A stretch of 64,000 nt of DNA. Source: Arminella tubonensis (GTDB taxonomy: Bacteria > Pseudomonadota > Alphaproteobacteria > Rhizobiales > Rhizobiaceae). Positions 7,680-17,582 of this stretch are shown piece by piece. The notes beneath the pieces were generated by a model. That model was not told the DNA's origin. It did no database searches and was given only the letters and a program-made list of their open reading frames with translations. The stretch's first letter is position 1; the number at the start of each line of letters is the position of its first letter. The translations under genes and the position numbers were made by a program. The stretch is from assembly GCF_003240585.1 (NCBI RefSeq), contig NZ_PCDP01000059.1:372001-436000 (forward strand), in the 5' to 3' direction.

Positions 7680-10600
7680 ATGGCAACCAAAACGTATCCG
7701 AAGCGGGAAAAACAGATCGACGCGGCACGCAAGATCGCGACGGCAACCGGCGATGCTTATCTCGATCCGGAAATCCTGTTTGGCCGCGCCAGTAATGATG
7801 ACATGGATCGCTACACGCCGGAAATGCTGGCGCTTACAGCCGTCCATACGGCGAAGGAATTGGCAGGCTGGACCGGCAATGCGCCTCGGATCAGCATCGA
7901 GCAAATCGACGACGTGGAGCCCGCCGGCGTCGCCGTCTCGGTGTTGTCGATCACCGATCGCAACATGCCCTTCCTCTACGAATCCGTCATGGGCGAAGTG
8001 ACGAGCACCTATCGCGACGTCTATATGGCGGTCCATCCGATCTTGATTATCGAAGAGGGAAAGACGCCCCAGCTTTATTCGTCGGATACACCGAGTGATG
8101 CTGCACACCGGATCAGCCACATCCAGCTCCATCTGGCGACGCTAACCCCGGCTCAGGCCAGCGACCTCGTGAAGCGCGTCGCCACCGTACTCGAGCAGAC
8201 CCATCTGACTATTTCCGATTGGAAACCGATGCTCGGCAGGCTCGACACAGTGATCGAGGAGCTGTCTACCTATGACGCCGGCCGCCGCAAATCTGACCGC
8301 GACGAGGCGCTCGCTTTCCTTTCCTGGCTGCGCGACGGCAACTTCACCTTCCTCGGCATGCGTGACTACGTCTATTCTGGCCGAGGCGCAGAGGCCAAGG
8401 TCGAGCGCGACCGCGGCACTGGGCTCGGCATCCTCTCAAATCCCGACGTGCGCGTTCTGCGCCAGGGCAAGGATGCGGTTACCACCACTCCCGAAATTCT
8501 CGCTTTCCTGGAAGGCCCCGATTTCCTGATCGTTACCAAAGCCAATGTGAAGTCGATCGTCCACCGCCGTGCCTATATGGACTATGTCGGCGTCAAGCGT
8601 TTTGACGCTCAAGGCAATGTCACCGGCGAGTTGCGCATCGTCGGCCTATTTACCTCTACTGCCTATACGGCCGCCGCCGCGGAAATACCGCTGCTGCGCT
8701 CGAAGCTGCAGAAGGTCACCGACCATTTTGGCTTCGACCCGACCAGCCACTCAGGGCGGATGCTGCAGAACACGCTGGAATCCTATCCTCGCGATGATCT
8801 GTTCCAGATCGACACCACACTTCTGGCGAGCTTCTGCGAACAGATCAACGACCTAGCCGACCGGCCTCGCGTGCGCGTGTTGCCGCGAATCGACCATTTC
8901 GACCGCTTCGTCTCGGTCATCGTCTATGTACCGCGGGAGGAATATGATTCCATCGTGCGCGAGAAAATCGGGACCTATCTGAAGACCGTCTACGACGGCC
9001 GGGTCTCGGCCTATTATCCGGCTTTCCCCGAAGGCGGCGTCGCCCGCGTCCATTTCATTATCGGCCGATCAAGCGGCAAGACACCAAGAATCCCGCAAGG
9101 CAAGCTTGAAGACGCGATCCGCACCATCACTGCGCGCTGGTACGACCGATTCCAGATGCTCGCAGGCCCGAAGGCGCCGCAGATCGCTGTGAGCTACGCC
9201 TTCCAGGAGGCCTTCACATCGGACGAGGCGGTCGCCGACCTGCCAGCGATGATCGCTTGCGCCGGCAGCGAGTTGATCCGCATCGCATTCTACGTCAGGA
9301 AGACGGAGGAGGGCGATATTCTTTCGCTGAAGATATTCCACCGTGAGGGCAACCTTGCGCTTTCACGCCGCGTGCCGTTGCTTGAAAACCTCGGCTTCAA
9401 CGTCCTCAGCGAGCGCACCTTCGACATCAGCGTCACGTCCAAGGACGGCAAGACCGGCCTCGTCGTTCTCCACGACATGGAATTGGAAGCAAGAAGCGGC
9501 GTGACACTCGATCTTCGTCGTCACGGAGCAGCGCTCGAGGAAGCGTTTCTGGCGGCGTTTGGCGGCACCATCGACAATGACAGCTTCAACCGGCTGATAA
9601 TCTCCGCCGACCTTTCCGGTCGCGAGGCCAACGTGCTTCGCGCCTATGCCCGCTATCTCAGGCAGGCCGGCATCGCATATTCGCAGGACTATATCGCAGC
9701 GACGCTCGATAAATATCCCACCATCTCCACCGCGATCGTGCGCATGTTCCAGGCCTCCATGGATCCCAGACTTGCCGAAAAACTGCGGTTGAAAAAACTG
9801 GCCGATCTTCATCAAACGATTGAGACCGAACTTGCAAGCGTCCCGAGCCTCGATGACGACCGCATTTTGCGTCGCTACGTCAATGCCATCGACGCGACCT
9901 TGCGCAGCAACTATTTCCAGAAGAATCCCGATGGCTCGCCCAAGGCCATGCTTGCCATAAAGCTTGACCCAAAACTTCTGAACGGTCTCCCGGAGCCACG
10001 ACCTTTCCGCGAAATCTTCGTTTACGGCGTCGAAGTCGAGGGCGTACACCTGCGCTTCGGCAAGGTGGCGCGCGGCGGGCTGCGCTGGTCGGATCGAGCC
10101 GAAGACTACCGCACTGAAGTTCTGGGCCTGGTGAAGGCTCAGCAGGTCAAGAATGCTGTCATTGTCCCGGTCGGCGCCAAGGGCGGCTTCTATCCGAAGA
10201 AGCTTCCGCTTAATGGCAGCCGCGACGAGATATTCAACGCCGGCCGCGAAGCGTACAAGACCTACATCCGCACATTGCTGTCGATCACCGACAACATTTC
10301 CGGAGCTGAAATCATCCCGCCGCCGGACACGGTCCGTCTCGATGGCGACGATCCTTACTTCGTCGTAGCCGCAGACAAGGGCACCGCGACCTTCTCCGAC
10401 ACCGCCAACGACCTCGCGCAGGAAGCAGGTTTTTGGCTTGACGACGCTTTCGCCTCGGGCGGCTCGGCCGGCTACGACCACAAGAAAATGGGCATCACGG
10501 CCCGCGGCGCCTGGGAAACGGTGAAGCGCCATTTCCGTGAGTTTGATATAGACATCCAGACGACGCCTTTCTCGGTCGTTGGCGTCGGAGACATGTCAGG

Positions 10601-12467
10601 CGACGTCTTCGGCAACGGGATGCTGCTGTCGCCGAAGATCCGGCTGCTCGCTGCCTTCGACCACCGCGACATCTTCATCGATCCCGATCCGGACATGAAA
10701 AAGACGCTTGCCGAGCGAAAGCGCCTGTTCGATCTTCCGCGCTCGAGCTGGCAGGATTTCGACAAGAACGTCCTGTCCAAGGGCGCGATGATCATATCGC
10801 GCGCAGCAAAATCCGTAACGCTGACCCCGGAAGCGGCGGCGGCGATCGGCATGGACAAATCGGTCGCGACACCCTTCGAGATCATGACCGCGATCCTGAA
10901 AAGTCCGGTCGACTTGCTCTGGTTCGGCGGCATCGGCACCTATGTCAAGGCGGCCGCGGAAACCGACGCCGACGTCGGCGACCGAGCCAACGATCCGATC
11001 CGTATCGGCGCAGACGAGGTTCGCGCCAGGGTGATCGGTGAAGGAGCCAATCTCGGCGTCACCCAAAAAGGTCGCATCGCTTATGGCCTCAAGGGTGGCC
11101 GCTGCAACTCCGACGCCATCGACAATTCCGCCGGCGTCAATACGTCGGACGTCGAGGTCAACATCAAGATCGCGTTGGCGGCAGCCATGCACGACGGGCG
11201 CCTTACGCGTGCCAAGCGCAATCAGCTCCTGTCTTCGATGACCGATGAGGTGGCCAGCCTCGTTCTGCGCAATAATTACCTTCAATCGTTGGCAATCTCG
11301 CTGACGGAACGCAGGGGAACTGCCAATGGGCTGGAATTAAGCCGGTTCATGAGCGTCCTCGAGGCTGCTAGGCAACTCAGCCGCAAGGTCGAAACATTGC
11401 CGGACGACCAGACCTTTGCCGAGCGGTATGCCAACGGCCGGCCGCTAACGCGCGCCGAGATCGGCGTGCTGCTCTCCTATGCCAAGATCGTCCTGTTCGA
11501 CGCCATCATTTCGAGCGACCTGCCGGATGATGCCTATTTCGCAAAGACCCTCACAGACTATTTTCCCGTCAAGATGCAGCGCTCTCACGCCGTCGATATC
11601 AGCGGTCATCGGTTGCGCCGCGAGATCATTGCGACGGCCCTCGCCAATGAAGCGATCAACCGTGGCGGGCCAGGTTTTGTGGTCAGCATGATCGACGCAA
11701 CCGCAGCCTCTGCGGCGGAGGTGGTCAAAGCAGCGGTTCTCGCCCGCGATGGCTTTGATCTCGACCGGCTTTGGGCAGAAACCGACGCCCTCGACGGCCG
11801 GATCGGCGGACAGATGCAGAACCGCGTCTATGCGGAGATCGGACATATCTACACGGTGCTCACGCGACTATTGCTCAAGACTGCAATGGCGAAGGGCGGT
11901 ATCGAAGAAACAATTAGCCGACTTCAAGTTGCTTTGAAGAAGCTTCGACCGGTATTCACGGCGCACATCCCCCCGGAATTTTCGGCCGACATAGCCGCAC
12001 GGCAGGCCGATTACCAGGCAGCCGGCCTTCCCGAAAATCTTAGTGCGGAGATCGCATCCCTATCGACGCTGGTACTGGTGCCTGAGATTATGCAGATCGC
12101 CGAACGGACCGGTGATACACTCACCCGCGCCGCCGAGAGCTATTTCGCGGTGTCGCATACTTTCCGCGTCGGCCGACTGCTCGCTTCGGGCAGCCGCATC
12201 GTCACGGGTGATCACTACGAAAGCTTGGCGCTGGCACGTAGTCTCGACCAGATTGCCGGTGCACGGCGCGACATCGTTATCGCCGCGCTAAGCGATCATC
12301 CCAAGGACAAGCAACCGATACTCGCCTGGCACGCGGAGGACCGAATCCGCATCAACCGAATCGCTGAAGAATTGTCAGGCCTCAGTGAAGGCGGCGACCC
12401 GAACCTTGCCCGCATCACCGTCGCGGCCGGCCTGCTGACTGACCTTGCGCATGACCGGGCGAGGTGA
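7680..12467 (+). CDS. gdhB: NAD-specific glutamate dehydrogenase, large GDH-180 type
   Basis: 1595 residues, the expected size of the ~180 kDa NAD-GDH class. It oxidatively deaminates glutamate to 2-oxoglutarate and ammonia, mainly a catabolic reaction. The N-terminal half is the regulatory region of the family (ACT-like segments); the catalytic core starts near residue 790 with KVARGGLRWSDRAEDYRTE and carries VIVPVGAKGGF and VGVGDMSGDVFGNGML. The ATG at 7680 follows a GGGGGA ribosome site. Monocistronic with a 260-base upstream region. No internal frameshift is seen. The gene symbol is the one often used for this class; a plain gdh would also be acceptable. Confidence 0.96.
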   Translation: MATKTYPKREKQIDAARKIATATGDAYLDPEILFGRASNDDMDRYTPEMLALTAVHTAKELAGWTGNAPRISIEQIDDVEPAGVAVSVLSITDRNMPFLYESVMGEVTSTYRDVYMAVHPILIIEEGKTPQLYSSDTPSDAAHRISHIQLHLATLTPAQASDLVKRVATVLEQTHLTISDWKPMLGRLDTVIEELSTYDAGRRKSDRDEALAFLSWLRDGNFTFLGMRDYVYSGRGAEAKVERDRGTGLGILSNPDVRVLRQGKDAVTTTPEILAFLEGPDFLIVTKANVKSIVHRRAYMDYVGVKRFDAQGNVTGELRIVGLFTSTAYTAAAAEIPLLRSKLQKVTDHFGFDPTSHSGRMLQNTLESYPRDDLFQIDTTLLASFCEQINDLADRPRVRVLPRIDHFDRFVSVIVYVPREEYDSIVREKIGTYLKTVYDGRVSAYYPAFPEGGVARVHFIIGRSSGKTPRIPQGKLEDAIRTITARWYDRFQMLAGPKAPQIAVSYAFQEAFTSDEAVADLPAMIACAGSELIRIAFYVRKTEEGDILSLKIFHREGNLALSRRVPLLENLGFNVLSERTFDISVTSKDGKTGLVVLHDMELEARSGVTLDLRRHGAALEEAFLAAFGGTIDNDSFNRLIISADLSGREANVLRAYARYLRQAGIAYSQDYIAATLDKYPTISTAIVRMFQASMDPRLAEKLRLKKLADLHQTIETELASVPSLDDDRILRRYVNAIDATLRSNYFQKNPDGSPKAMLAIKLDPKLLNGLPEPRPFREIFVYGVEVEGVHLRFGKVARGGLRWSDRAEDYRTEVLGLVKAQQVKNAVIVPVGAKGGFYPKKLPLNGSRDEIFNAGREAYKTYIRTLLSITDNISGAEIIPPPDTVRLDGDDPYFVVAADKGTATFSDTANDLAQEAGFWLDDAFASGGSAGYDHKKMGITARGAWETVKRHFREFDIDIQTTPFSVVGVGDMSGDVFGNGMLLSPKIRLLAAFDHRDIFIDPDPDMKKTLAERKRLFDLPRSSWQDFDKNVLSKGAMIISRAAKSVTLTPEAAAAIGMDKSVATPFEIMTAILKSPVDLLWFGGIGTYVKAAAETDADVGDRANDPIRIGADEVRARVIGEGANLGVTQKGRIAYGLKGGRCNSDAIDNSAGVNTSDVEVNIKIALAAAMHDGRLTRAKRNQLLSSMTDEVASLVLRNNYLQSLAISLTERRGTANGLELSRFMSVLEAARQLSRKVETLPDDQTFAERYANGRPLTRAEIGVLLSYAKIVLFDAIISSDLPDDAYFAKTLTDYFPVKMQRSHAVDISGHRLRREIIATALANEAINRGGPGFVVSMIDATAASAAEVVKAAVLARDGFDLDRLWAETDALDGRIGGQMQNRVYAEIGHIYTVLTRLLLKTAMAKGGIEETISRLQVALKKLRPVFTAHIPPEFSADIAARQADYQAAGLPENLSAEIASLSTLVLVPEIMQIAERTGDTLTRAAESYFAVSHTFRVGRLLASGSRIVTGDHYESLALARSLDQIAGARRDIVIAALSDHPKDKQPILAWHAEDRIRINRIAEELSGLSEGGDPNLARITVAAGLLTDLAHDRAR

Positions 12468-12492
12468 GTGGGTTCGAATAATTTCGCCAAAA

Positions 12493-12540
12493 GATGATCC
12501 CGAAAAGTGCGAAGCGGTTTTCGGACAGGATCATGCCAAA
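12493..12540. repeat. Rhizobial palindromic intergenic repeat
   Basis: Nested inverted repeat: ATGATCC (12494-12500) with GGATCAT (12528-12534), and CCGAAAA (12500-12506) with TTTTCGG (12518-12524), enclosing GTGCGAAGCGG. From memory this matches a short element scattered in many copies through Rhizobium/Agrobacterium genomes. It sits just after the glutamate dehydrogenase stop and may end or protect that transcript. Confidence 0.6.
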
Positions 12541-12618
12541 TCAAATAGATAGAACGCGGCGGCGACTCGAGAATGTGTCGCCCTGCTTCGGCGAGTGTCG
12601 ACATTAGGAGTATAGGGC

Positions 12619-14013
12619 TTGGAGATTGTGCGTATCGGCGGCGGCCCTCCGGCAAAGGTGCCGGCGCGTGGCATCTGGGGATGGATGCTGTTCGACTGGG
12701 CGGCTCAGCCGTTTTTCACTGTCGTCACAACCTTCATTTTCGGGCCCTATTTTGTCTCCCGGCTAACCAGCGATCCGGTCGGCGCGCAGGCCATGTGGAG
12801 TAATATGGCGACGATCTCCTCGATCATTATCGCCGTCCTTTCGCCCGTCCTCGGCTCCATCGCTGACCAGTCCGGTGCCCGCAAGCCGTGGATCGGCTTC
12901 TTTGCGGTGATCAAGATCGCCAGCCTGTTCTGCCTGTGGATGGCTGCTCCCGGTTCACCGGTGATTTATCCTGTCATCTTCATGATCCTCGCATCGATCT
13001 CCGCCGAATTCTCCATCGTCTTCAATGATTCGATGATGCCGCGACTGGTCAGCAAGGACGATGTCGGACGCCTGTCCAACACCGCCTGGGGTCTCGGATA
13101 TCTCGGCGGCATGGTCGTTCTCATCACCGTCGTCGTATTGCTGGCGGGAAGCCCCGAGACCGGCAAGACGATCCTCGGACTGACGCCACTCTTCGGCCTC
13201 GACGCGACCTTGGGTCAAGATGCCCGGATCACAGGACCTATATCGGCGGTCTGGTACGCCATCTTCATCCTGCCGATGTTCTTCTTCACGCCGGACGCCA
13301 AGCGAGGACTACCGTTAGGGCCGGCGGTGCGCTCGGGCCTCAGGGAGCTGAAAACGACGCTTTCCGACCTCAAGCATCGCCGTGGCATTGCCCTCTTCCT
13401 GATAGCCCGGATGATCTACCAGGACGGCGTCAACGGGGTCCTGATCCTCGGCGGCACATTCGCAGCCGGTATGTTCGGCTGGGCGACCATCGAGATCGGC
13501 ATCTATGGGATTATTCTCAACGTCGTCGCCATCTTCGGCTGCCTGATCGCCGGACTTCTCGACAAGCGGCTGGGCTCCAAGGTCACCGTTCTCATCAGCC
13601 TGACGATGCTGCTCGTGGCCACCATCGGCATCGTCTCCACCGGACCCGGCTTTACCCTTTTCGGCCTCATAAATCTATCGACGGAAAGCTCGGGCGGTCT
13701 CTTCGGCACAGCGGCGGAGAAGGCCTACATTCTCTACGGACTGCTGATCGGCCTCGCGTTCGGACCGGTACAGGCGTCTTCCCGTTCTTATCTCGCTCGC
13801 AGCGTTAGCCTGGCCGAGGCGGGACGATATTTTGGCATCTATGCACTCTCTGGCCGCGCCACAAGTTTCCTGGCGACCCTGTTTTTTTCGATCGTGACCT
13901 ATTGGAGCGGATCGGCACGCTACGGCATGGCGACGCTGGTCATCTTCCTCGCCGGCGGGCTACTGATCCTTCTGCGGACACCCTATCCCGCGGACGACCC
14001 CAGAACGCGATAG
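12619..14013 (+). CDS. UMF1-type MFS permease (Atg22-like)
   Basis: 464 residues with about 12 hydrophobic segments. The N-terminal WGWMLFDWAAQPFFTVVTTFIFGPYF and FNDSMMPRLVSKDDVGRLSNTAWGLGYLGG are characteristic of the UMF1/Atg22 branch of the MFS, whose yeast member exports amino acids from the vacuole; bacterial substrates are unknown. The C-terminal half has SSRSYLARSVSLAEAGRYFGIY, the usual family ending. The start at 12619 is a TTG; a GTG at 12628 is an alternative. Located 150 bases downstream of the glutamate dehydrogenase gene, separated by a palindromic repeat; convergent with purH. Confidence 0.85.
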   Translation: MEIVRIGGGPPAKVPARGIWGWMLFDWAAQPFFTVVTTFIFGPYFVSRLTSDPVGAQAMWSNMATISSIIIAVLSPVLGSIADQSGARKPWIGFFAVIKIASLFCLWMAAPGSPVIYPVIFMILASISAEFSIVFNDSMMPRLVSKDDVGRLSNTAWGLGYLGGMVVLITVVVLLAGSPETGKTILGLTPLFGLDATLGQDARITGPISAVWYAIFILPMFFFTPDAKRGLPLGPAVRSGLRELKTTLSDLKHRRGIALFLIARMIYQDGVNGVLILGGTFAAGMFGWATIEIGIYGIILNVVAIFGCLIAGLLDKRLGSKVTVLISLTMLLVATIGIVSTGPGFTLFGLINLSTESSGGLFGTAAEKAYILYGLLIGLAFGPVQASSRSYLARSVSLAEAGRYFGIYALSGRATSFLATLFFSIVTYWSGSARYGMATLVIFLAGGLLILLRTPYPADDPRTR

Positions 14014-14014
14014 A

Positions 14015-14048
14015 ATATCCCGGTCAAACTCACGCCTTACCGGGATAT
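14015..14048. terminator. Hairpin between convergent MFS gene and purH
   Basis: ATATCCCGGT (14015-14024) and ACCGGGATAT (14039-14048), a perfect 10+10 inverted repeat with a 14-base loop. No T run follows the stem on either strand, so intrinsic termination is uncertain. Confidence 0.45.
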
Positions 14049-14069
14049 CCAAAAACAAAACTGGCATAT

Positions 14070-15686
14070 TCAGTGACGGAAATGGCGGACGCCCGTGAAG
14101 ACCATGGCGACATCGTGCTCGTTGGCAGCGGCGATCACTTCCTCGTCGCGCATCGACCCGCCTGGTTGGATAACCGCGGTGGCGCCGGCGGCGATCGCTG
14201 ACAACAAACCATCCGCAAACGGCAGGAACGCTTCCGAGGCAACCGCAGAACCCCGGGTCAAAGGCTCGGCGAGCCCCATTGCCTTGGCCGCATCTTCTGC
14301 CTTGATCGCTGCAATACGTGCCGAATCGACGCGACTCATCTGGCCGGCACCAATGCCCACCGTCTGGCCGTTCTTGGCGTAAACAACTGCATTCGACTTC
14401 ACGTGCTTGGCGACGCGGAAGGCGAACTTCATGTCGATCAACTCCTGCGCCGTCGGAGCGCGCTTCGTCACCACCTTCAGCTCGAGATCGTCAACCATCG
14501 CATTGTCACGGCTCTGGACAAGCAAGCCGCCGGACACCGTCTTCGCCGTCAGGCCGGGCGTACGCGGATCGGGCAGGGCACCAACGGACAACAGGCGCAA
14601 ATTCGGCTTGCGGGCAATGATCGCCCTCGCCTCGTCGCTGACCGCGGGCGCAATGATGACCTCGGTGAAGAGCTTGACGATCTCTTCGGCCGTTTCCGCA
14701 TCAAGCAGGCTATTGAGTGCAATGATGCCGCCGAACGCGGACACGCTGTCGCAGGCGAGCGCCCGCTTGTAAGCCTCGACAAGGCTTGACCCGGTGGCAA
14801 CGCCGCAGGGATTGGCATGCTTGATGATCGCACAGGCCGGACCGTTTGCCGGCGAGAATTCTGCCACCAGCTCGTAAGCGGCGTCCGTGTCGTTGATGTT
14901 ATTGTAGGAGAGCTGCTTGCCCTGGAGAAGCGTTGCAGTCGACACGCCGGGACGGTTGTCCCCGGTCACGTAGAACGCTGCAGTCTGATGTGGGTTCTCG
15001 CCATAGCGCATCTCTTCGCGAAGAACGCCGCCGATTACCCGATGACGTGGCGTAACAATCTCGAGTGCTTCGGCAAACCAGTTGGAGATCATTGCATCAT
15101 AGGCGGCGGTGCGGGCAAAGGCCTTTGCCGCCATCAGCTGGCGAAATGCGTAGGCGGTCTGACCTTCATCGGCTGAAAGCTGGTCGAGCAGGGCGGGATA
15201 GTCGGCGGGATCGGTAAGGATCGTGACATAAGCATGGTTCTTGGCCGATGCACGGATCATAGCCGGACCACCGATGTCTATGTTCTCGACCGTCGTCGGG
15301 TAGTCGCCGCCGGCGGCGCGGACATCTTCGAAGGGATAGAGATTGACAACCACGAGATCGATTCCCTCGATGCCGTGCTCTTTCATTGCCGCCTGGTGCT
15401 CGGTGTCGTCGCGGATGGCAAGCAAGCCACCATGGACCCGTGGATGGAGCGTCTTCACGCGTCCGTCCATGATCTCGGGGAACCCGGTGATGTCGGAGAC
15501 GTCAGTGACGGCGATACCGGCAGCTGCGATCGACTTGTGGGTGCCGCCGGTTGAGAGCAGCCGCACACCTTCTTTGCTCAGTGCCTTCGCGAGCTCGACA
15601 ATGCCCGACTTGTCGGAGACAGACAGCAGCGCAGTCCGGATTTTCACCTTATCGGGGGCTGGGATCTTCTTGGAAACGACGGCCAT
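14070..15686 (-). CDS. purH: Bifunctional AICAR transformylase/IMP cyclohydrolase
   Basis: 538 residues, full length. It performs the last two steps of purine synthesis: 10-formyl-THF-dependent formylation of AICAR and ring closure to IMP. The N-terminal MGS-like cyclohydrolase domain (to about residue 150) contains LLSTGGTHKSIAAAGI and GRVKTLHPRVHGG; the transformylase domain contains MRYGENPHQTAAFY and IKHANPCGVATG, where the Lys-His pair is catalytic. Ends ...FTGVRHFRH, the conserved C-terminus. Last gene of the minus-strand run htpX-rsmB-heparinase-like-purH, 103 bases after the heparinase-like gene. Confidence 0.97.
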   Translation of the reverse strand: MAVVSKKIPAPDKVKIRTALLSVSDKSGIVELAKALSKEGVRLLSTGGTHKSIAAAGIAVTDVSDITGFPEIMDGRVKTLHPRVHGGLLAIRDDTEHQAAMKEHGIEGIDLVVVNLYPFEDVRAAGGDYPTTVENIDIGGPAMIRASAKNHAYVTILTDPADYPALLDQLSADEGQTAYAFRQLMAAKAFARTAAYDAMISNWFAEALEIVTPRHRVIGGVLREEMRYGENPHQTAAFYVTGDNRPGVSTATLLQGKQLSYNNINDTDAAYELVAEFSPANGPACAIIKHANPCGVATGSSLVEAYKRALACDSVSAFGGIIALNSLLDAETAEEIVKLFTEVIIAPAVSDEARAIIARKPNLRLLSVGALPDPRTPGLTAKTVSGGLLVQSRDNAMVDDLELKVVTKRAPTAQELIDMKFAFRVAKHVKSNAVVYAKNGQTVGIGAGQMSRVDSARIAAIKAEDAAKAMGLAEPLTRGSAVASEAFLPFADGLLSAIAAGATAVIQPGGSMRDEEVIAAANEHDVAMVFTGVRHFRH

Positions 15687-15789
15687 GAACTTTCTCCGAT
15701 TTAGGGCGCGGGAGACATCCGGCGAGGGACGCCATAAGGCTATGGCGCCGCGTTAGCACAGCTTTACCGGAGAGAAAACACTTGGCCAC

Positions 15790-17493
15790 TCAACGGCGGG
15801 ATAAAAACCACCGGATCTCCGGCTTTTCCGAAAGCGAGAACACCACTTCGATCTGCTCGGAAGACCGGACCCCGGACGCATCCGCGAAAAAGACATCCTC
15901 GGCCAACAGAACTTCGTTGCCCGGAGACGAGAACACCCAGGTTTCCCCATCAGGCGCCTTCAGGGTGACTGAGTCTGCATCGGACTGCTTCATCGAAATC
16001 GAGGGGTGAATGTGGAAACGTGCCGAAGCGCGATTGTCTCCCGCCTGCATGTTTTTACCCTCCGGCGGATGAAGCCGGTCGCGGCCGGTCAGGATCGTAC
16101 CGGCCGCATTCAGCGTCAACTCCCGCTCATGATGGACACCAAACGCCTGGAGGTAGCCGTCATGCGATGCCTTGACGCAGTCCCGCCCGTCGTCGGTCTC
16201 CATCCGCTGGACATCGACGTTGCGTATCCCGCTGACCACCACCGGACCAAGCAGGTCGGAGCGCGAGAAGGACATCGACGAGGTATCATTGAGCGTCACC
16301 GTAGAATGTGCGGCCGTGGCGCGCGCCATCTGGACATAACGGTTGCCCGCAAATTTCGGTGACCCGGCATTGATGACGATGCGGTGCTTTCCAGACGACA
16401 TCTCGAAAGAGAGGCAGCCGGCATGCGCCGTGCGCGAGAGGTCGTTCGAGACGGGAAGGCCGGTATCGACGATTATCAGCGTCTGCGCGGCCGACAGCCG
16501 CTGATAGCGCCCCTGCGGCAGTGCCTTGAAGGGCTGCCCGGCCGTTTCGTCGTAGCGCAGGACGGACATGAGCTCATTGGCAAGGGTTGAGGTCGCGCCA
16601 TTGAAGAGTGCCAGATCGCCGTCCTGATGACGAAAGAAACGTAAAGCCGGATACATCCGGTCAATGCCGGCAATCAGCCGTTTCGGTACGTCGTGGCCGA
16701 GATTGACGTAGGTCTGTCGAAGCGGCAGCAGATCGAGAAGCAGTTCCAGTGCGGCGCGCGGGTTGCGGGAAATATGCGACCCATCCGGCTGAATCTGCCG
16801 GTCGATCTCTTTGTCGAGCGCATGGCCCGCACGCCTTATGGTCGATGCTCGCGCCGGCATCGCCACGGACGCCATGGCAAGTGCGATGCGGACGCGAAAC
16901 CGGACCTCCCCGTCGGGCGCCGTCGCAGCTACATGCCTGAGATAGCGCACCTGGTGGGTGAGGGATCTCATGAAGCGGCGGTAGAAACCGCTATCTGTCC
17001 CCTGTAATACAACAGGAGAATGCGACAGCCAGGCGATGATCCTCTGGGCAACAATGTCAGCCTCCCAGGCAATCCCTGAAGTGCGGCGGCCGTGAACGCC
17101 GATCCACTCGTTGACGATGGCACGCGCCTGGCCGCAGGCCTGATCTGTCTTGTCGGCGCGCATATGCCGTAGCCAGCCGAAACTATGCAGTCGCGTCGCA
17201 AACATCTGCGACGGCAATTCGAGGGAAAACGGCGATCCGCCGTTGGTCTCGAGCACGCGTCCGGCAAGCGGAATGCGGCCGTTGATGATTTCCGCGGCAA
17301 CAAAGGGATCGATGCTGCGCAAATCCGTCGGCGCCACGATCAATCGTTCCGGCACCCGCGCGGTGTGGCGGGTCAGACGCAAGCGCGCCAACGCTGTGCG
17401 GCGTAACATCCGCCGCCATGCTTCCCGCACGTATAAACTCACAAAGCGCCTGCCAATTCTGCGTATTTGATCATGCTTATTGTCTGCCCCCAT
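15790..17493 (-). CDS. Heparinase II/III-like protein
   Basis: 567 residues. The N-terminal half is alpha-helical (IVNEWIGVHGRRTSGIAWEADIVAQRIIAWLSHS resembles the alpha-toroid of heparinase II/III proteins) and the C-terminal half, from about residue 350, is beta-rich with AGCLSFEMSSGKHRIVINAGSP and TAAHSTVTLNDTSSMSF, the conserved H-S-T segment of the Hepar_II_III domain. Characterised members are polysaccharide lyases; no signal peptide is evident here (Arg-rich start), so the substrate and compartment are unknown. It is conserved in rhizobia beside purH and rsmB, which hints at an envelope or housekeeping role rather than use of host polysaccharide, but that is inference. Confidence 0.82.
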   Translation of the reverse strand: MGADNKHDQIRRIGRRFVSLYVREAWRRMLRRTALARLRLTRHTARVPERLIVAPTDLRSIDPFVAAEIINGRIPLAGRVLETNGGSPFSLELPSQMFATRLHSFGWLRHMRADKTDQACGQARAIVNEWIGVHGRRTSGIAWEADIVAQRIIAWLSHSPVVLQGTDSGFYRRFMRSLTHQVRYLRHVAATAPDGEVRFRVRIALAMASVAMPARASTIRRAGHALDKEIDRQIQPDGSHISRNPRAALELLLDLLPLRQTYVNLGHDVPKRLIAGIDRMYPALRFFRHQDGDLALFNGATSTLANELMSVLRYDETAGQPFKALPQGRYQRLSAAQTLIIVDTGLPVSNDLSRTAHAGCLSFEMSSGKHRIVINAGSPKFAGNRYVQMARATAAHSTVTLNDTSSMSFSRSDLLGPVVVSGIRNVDVQRMETDDGRDCVKASHDGYLQAFGVHHERELTLNAAGTILTGRDRLHPPEGKNMQAGDNRASARFHIHPSISMKQSDADSVTLKAPDGETWVFSSPGNEVLLAEDVFFADASGVRSSEQIEVVFSLSEKPEIRWFLSRR

Positions 17494-17582
17494 CGTTAAG
17501 GGGACGTTAGCAAATGGTCAATTCGACCCAGGATGATCCATTTTGATCAGGTCTAGGAGTATTGTGTAACTAACTATAGCGA

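Noticed and set aside
9363..10532. 389-codon minus-strand ORF within glutamate dehydrogenase
   Set aside because: High-GC shadow ORF opposite a family with fully conserved motifs.
14398..14409. CACGTG near purH as a parS site
   Set aside because: TTCACGTGC lacks the second arm; it is in a conserved purH coding segment.
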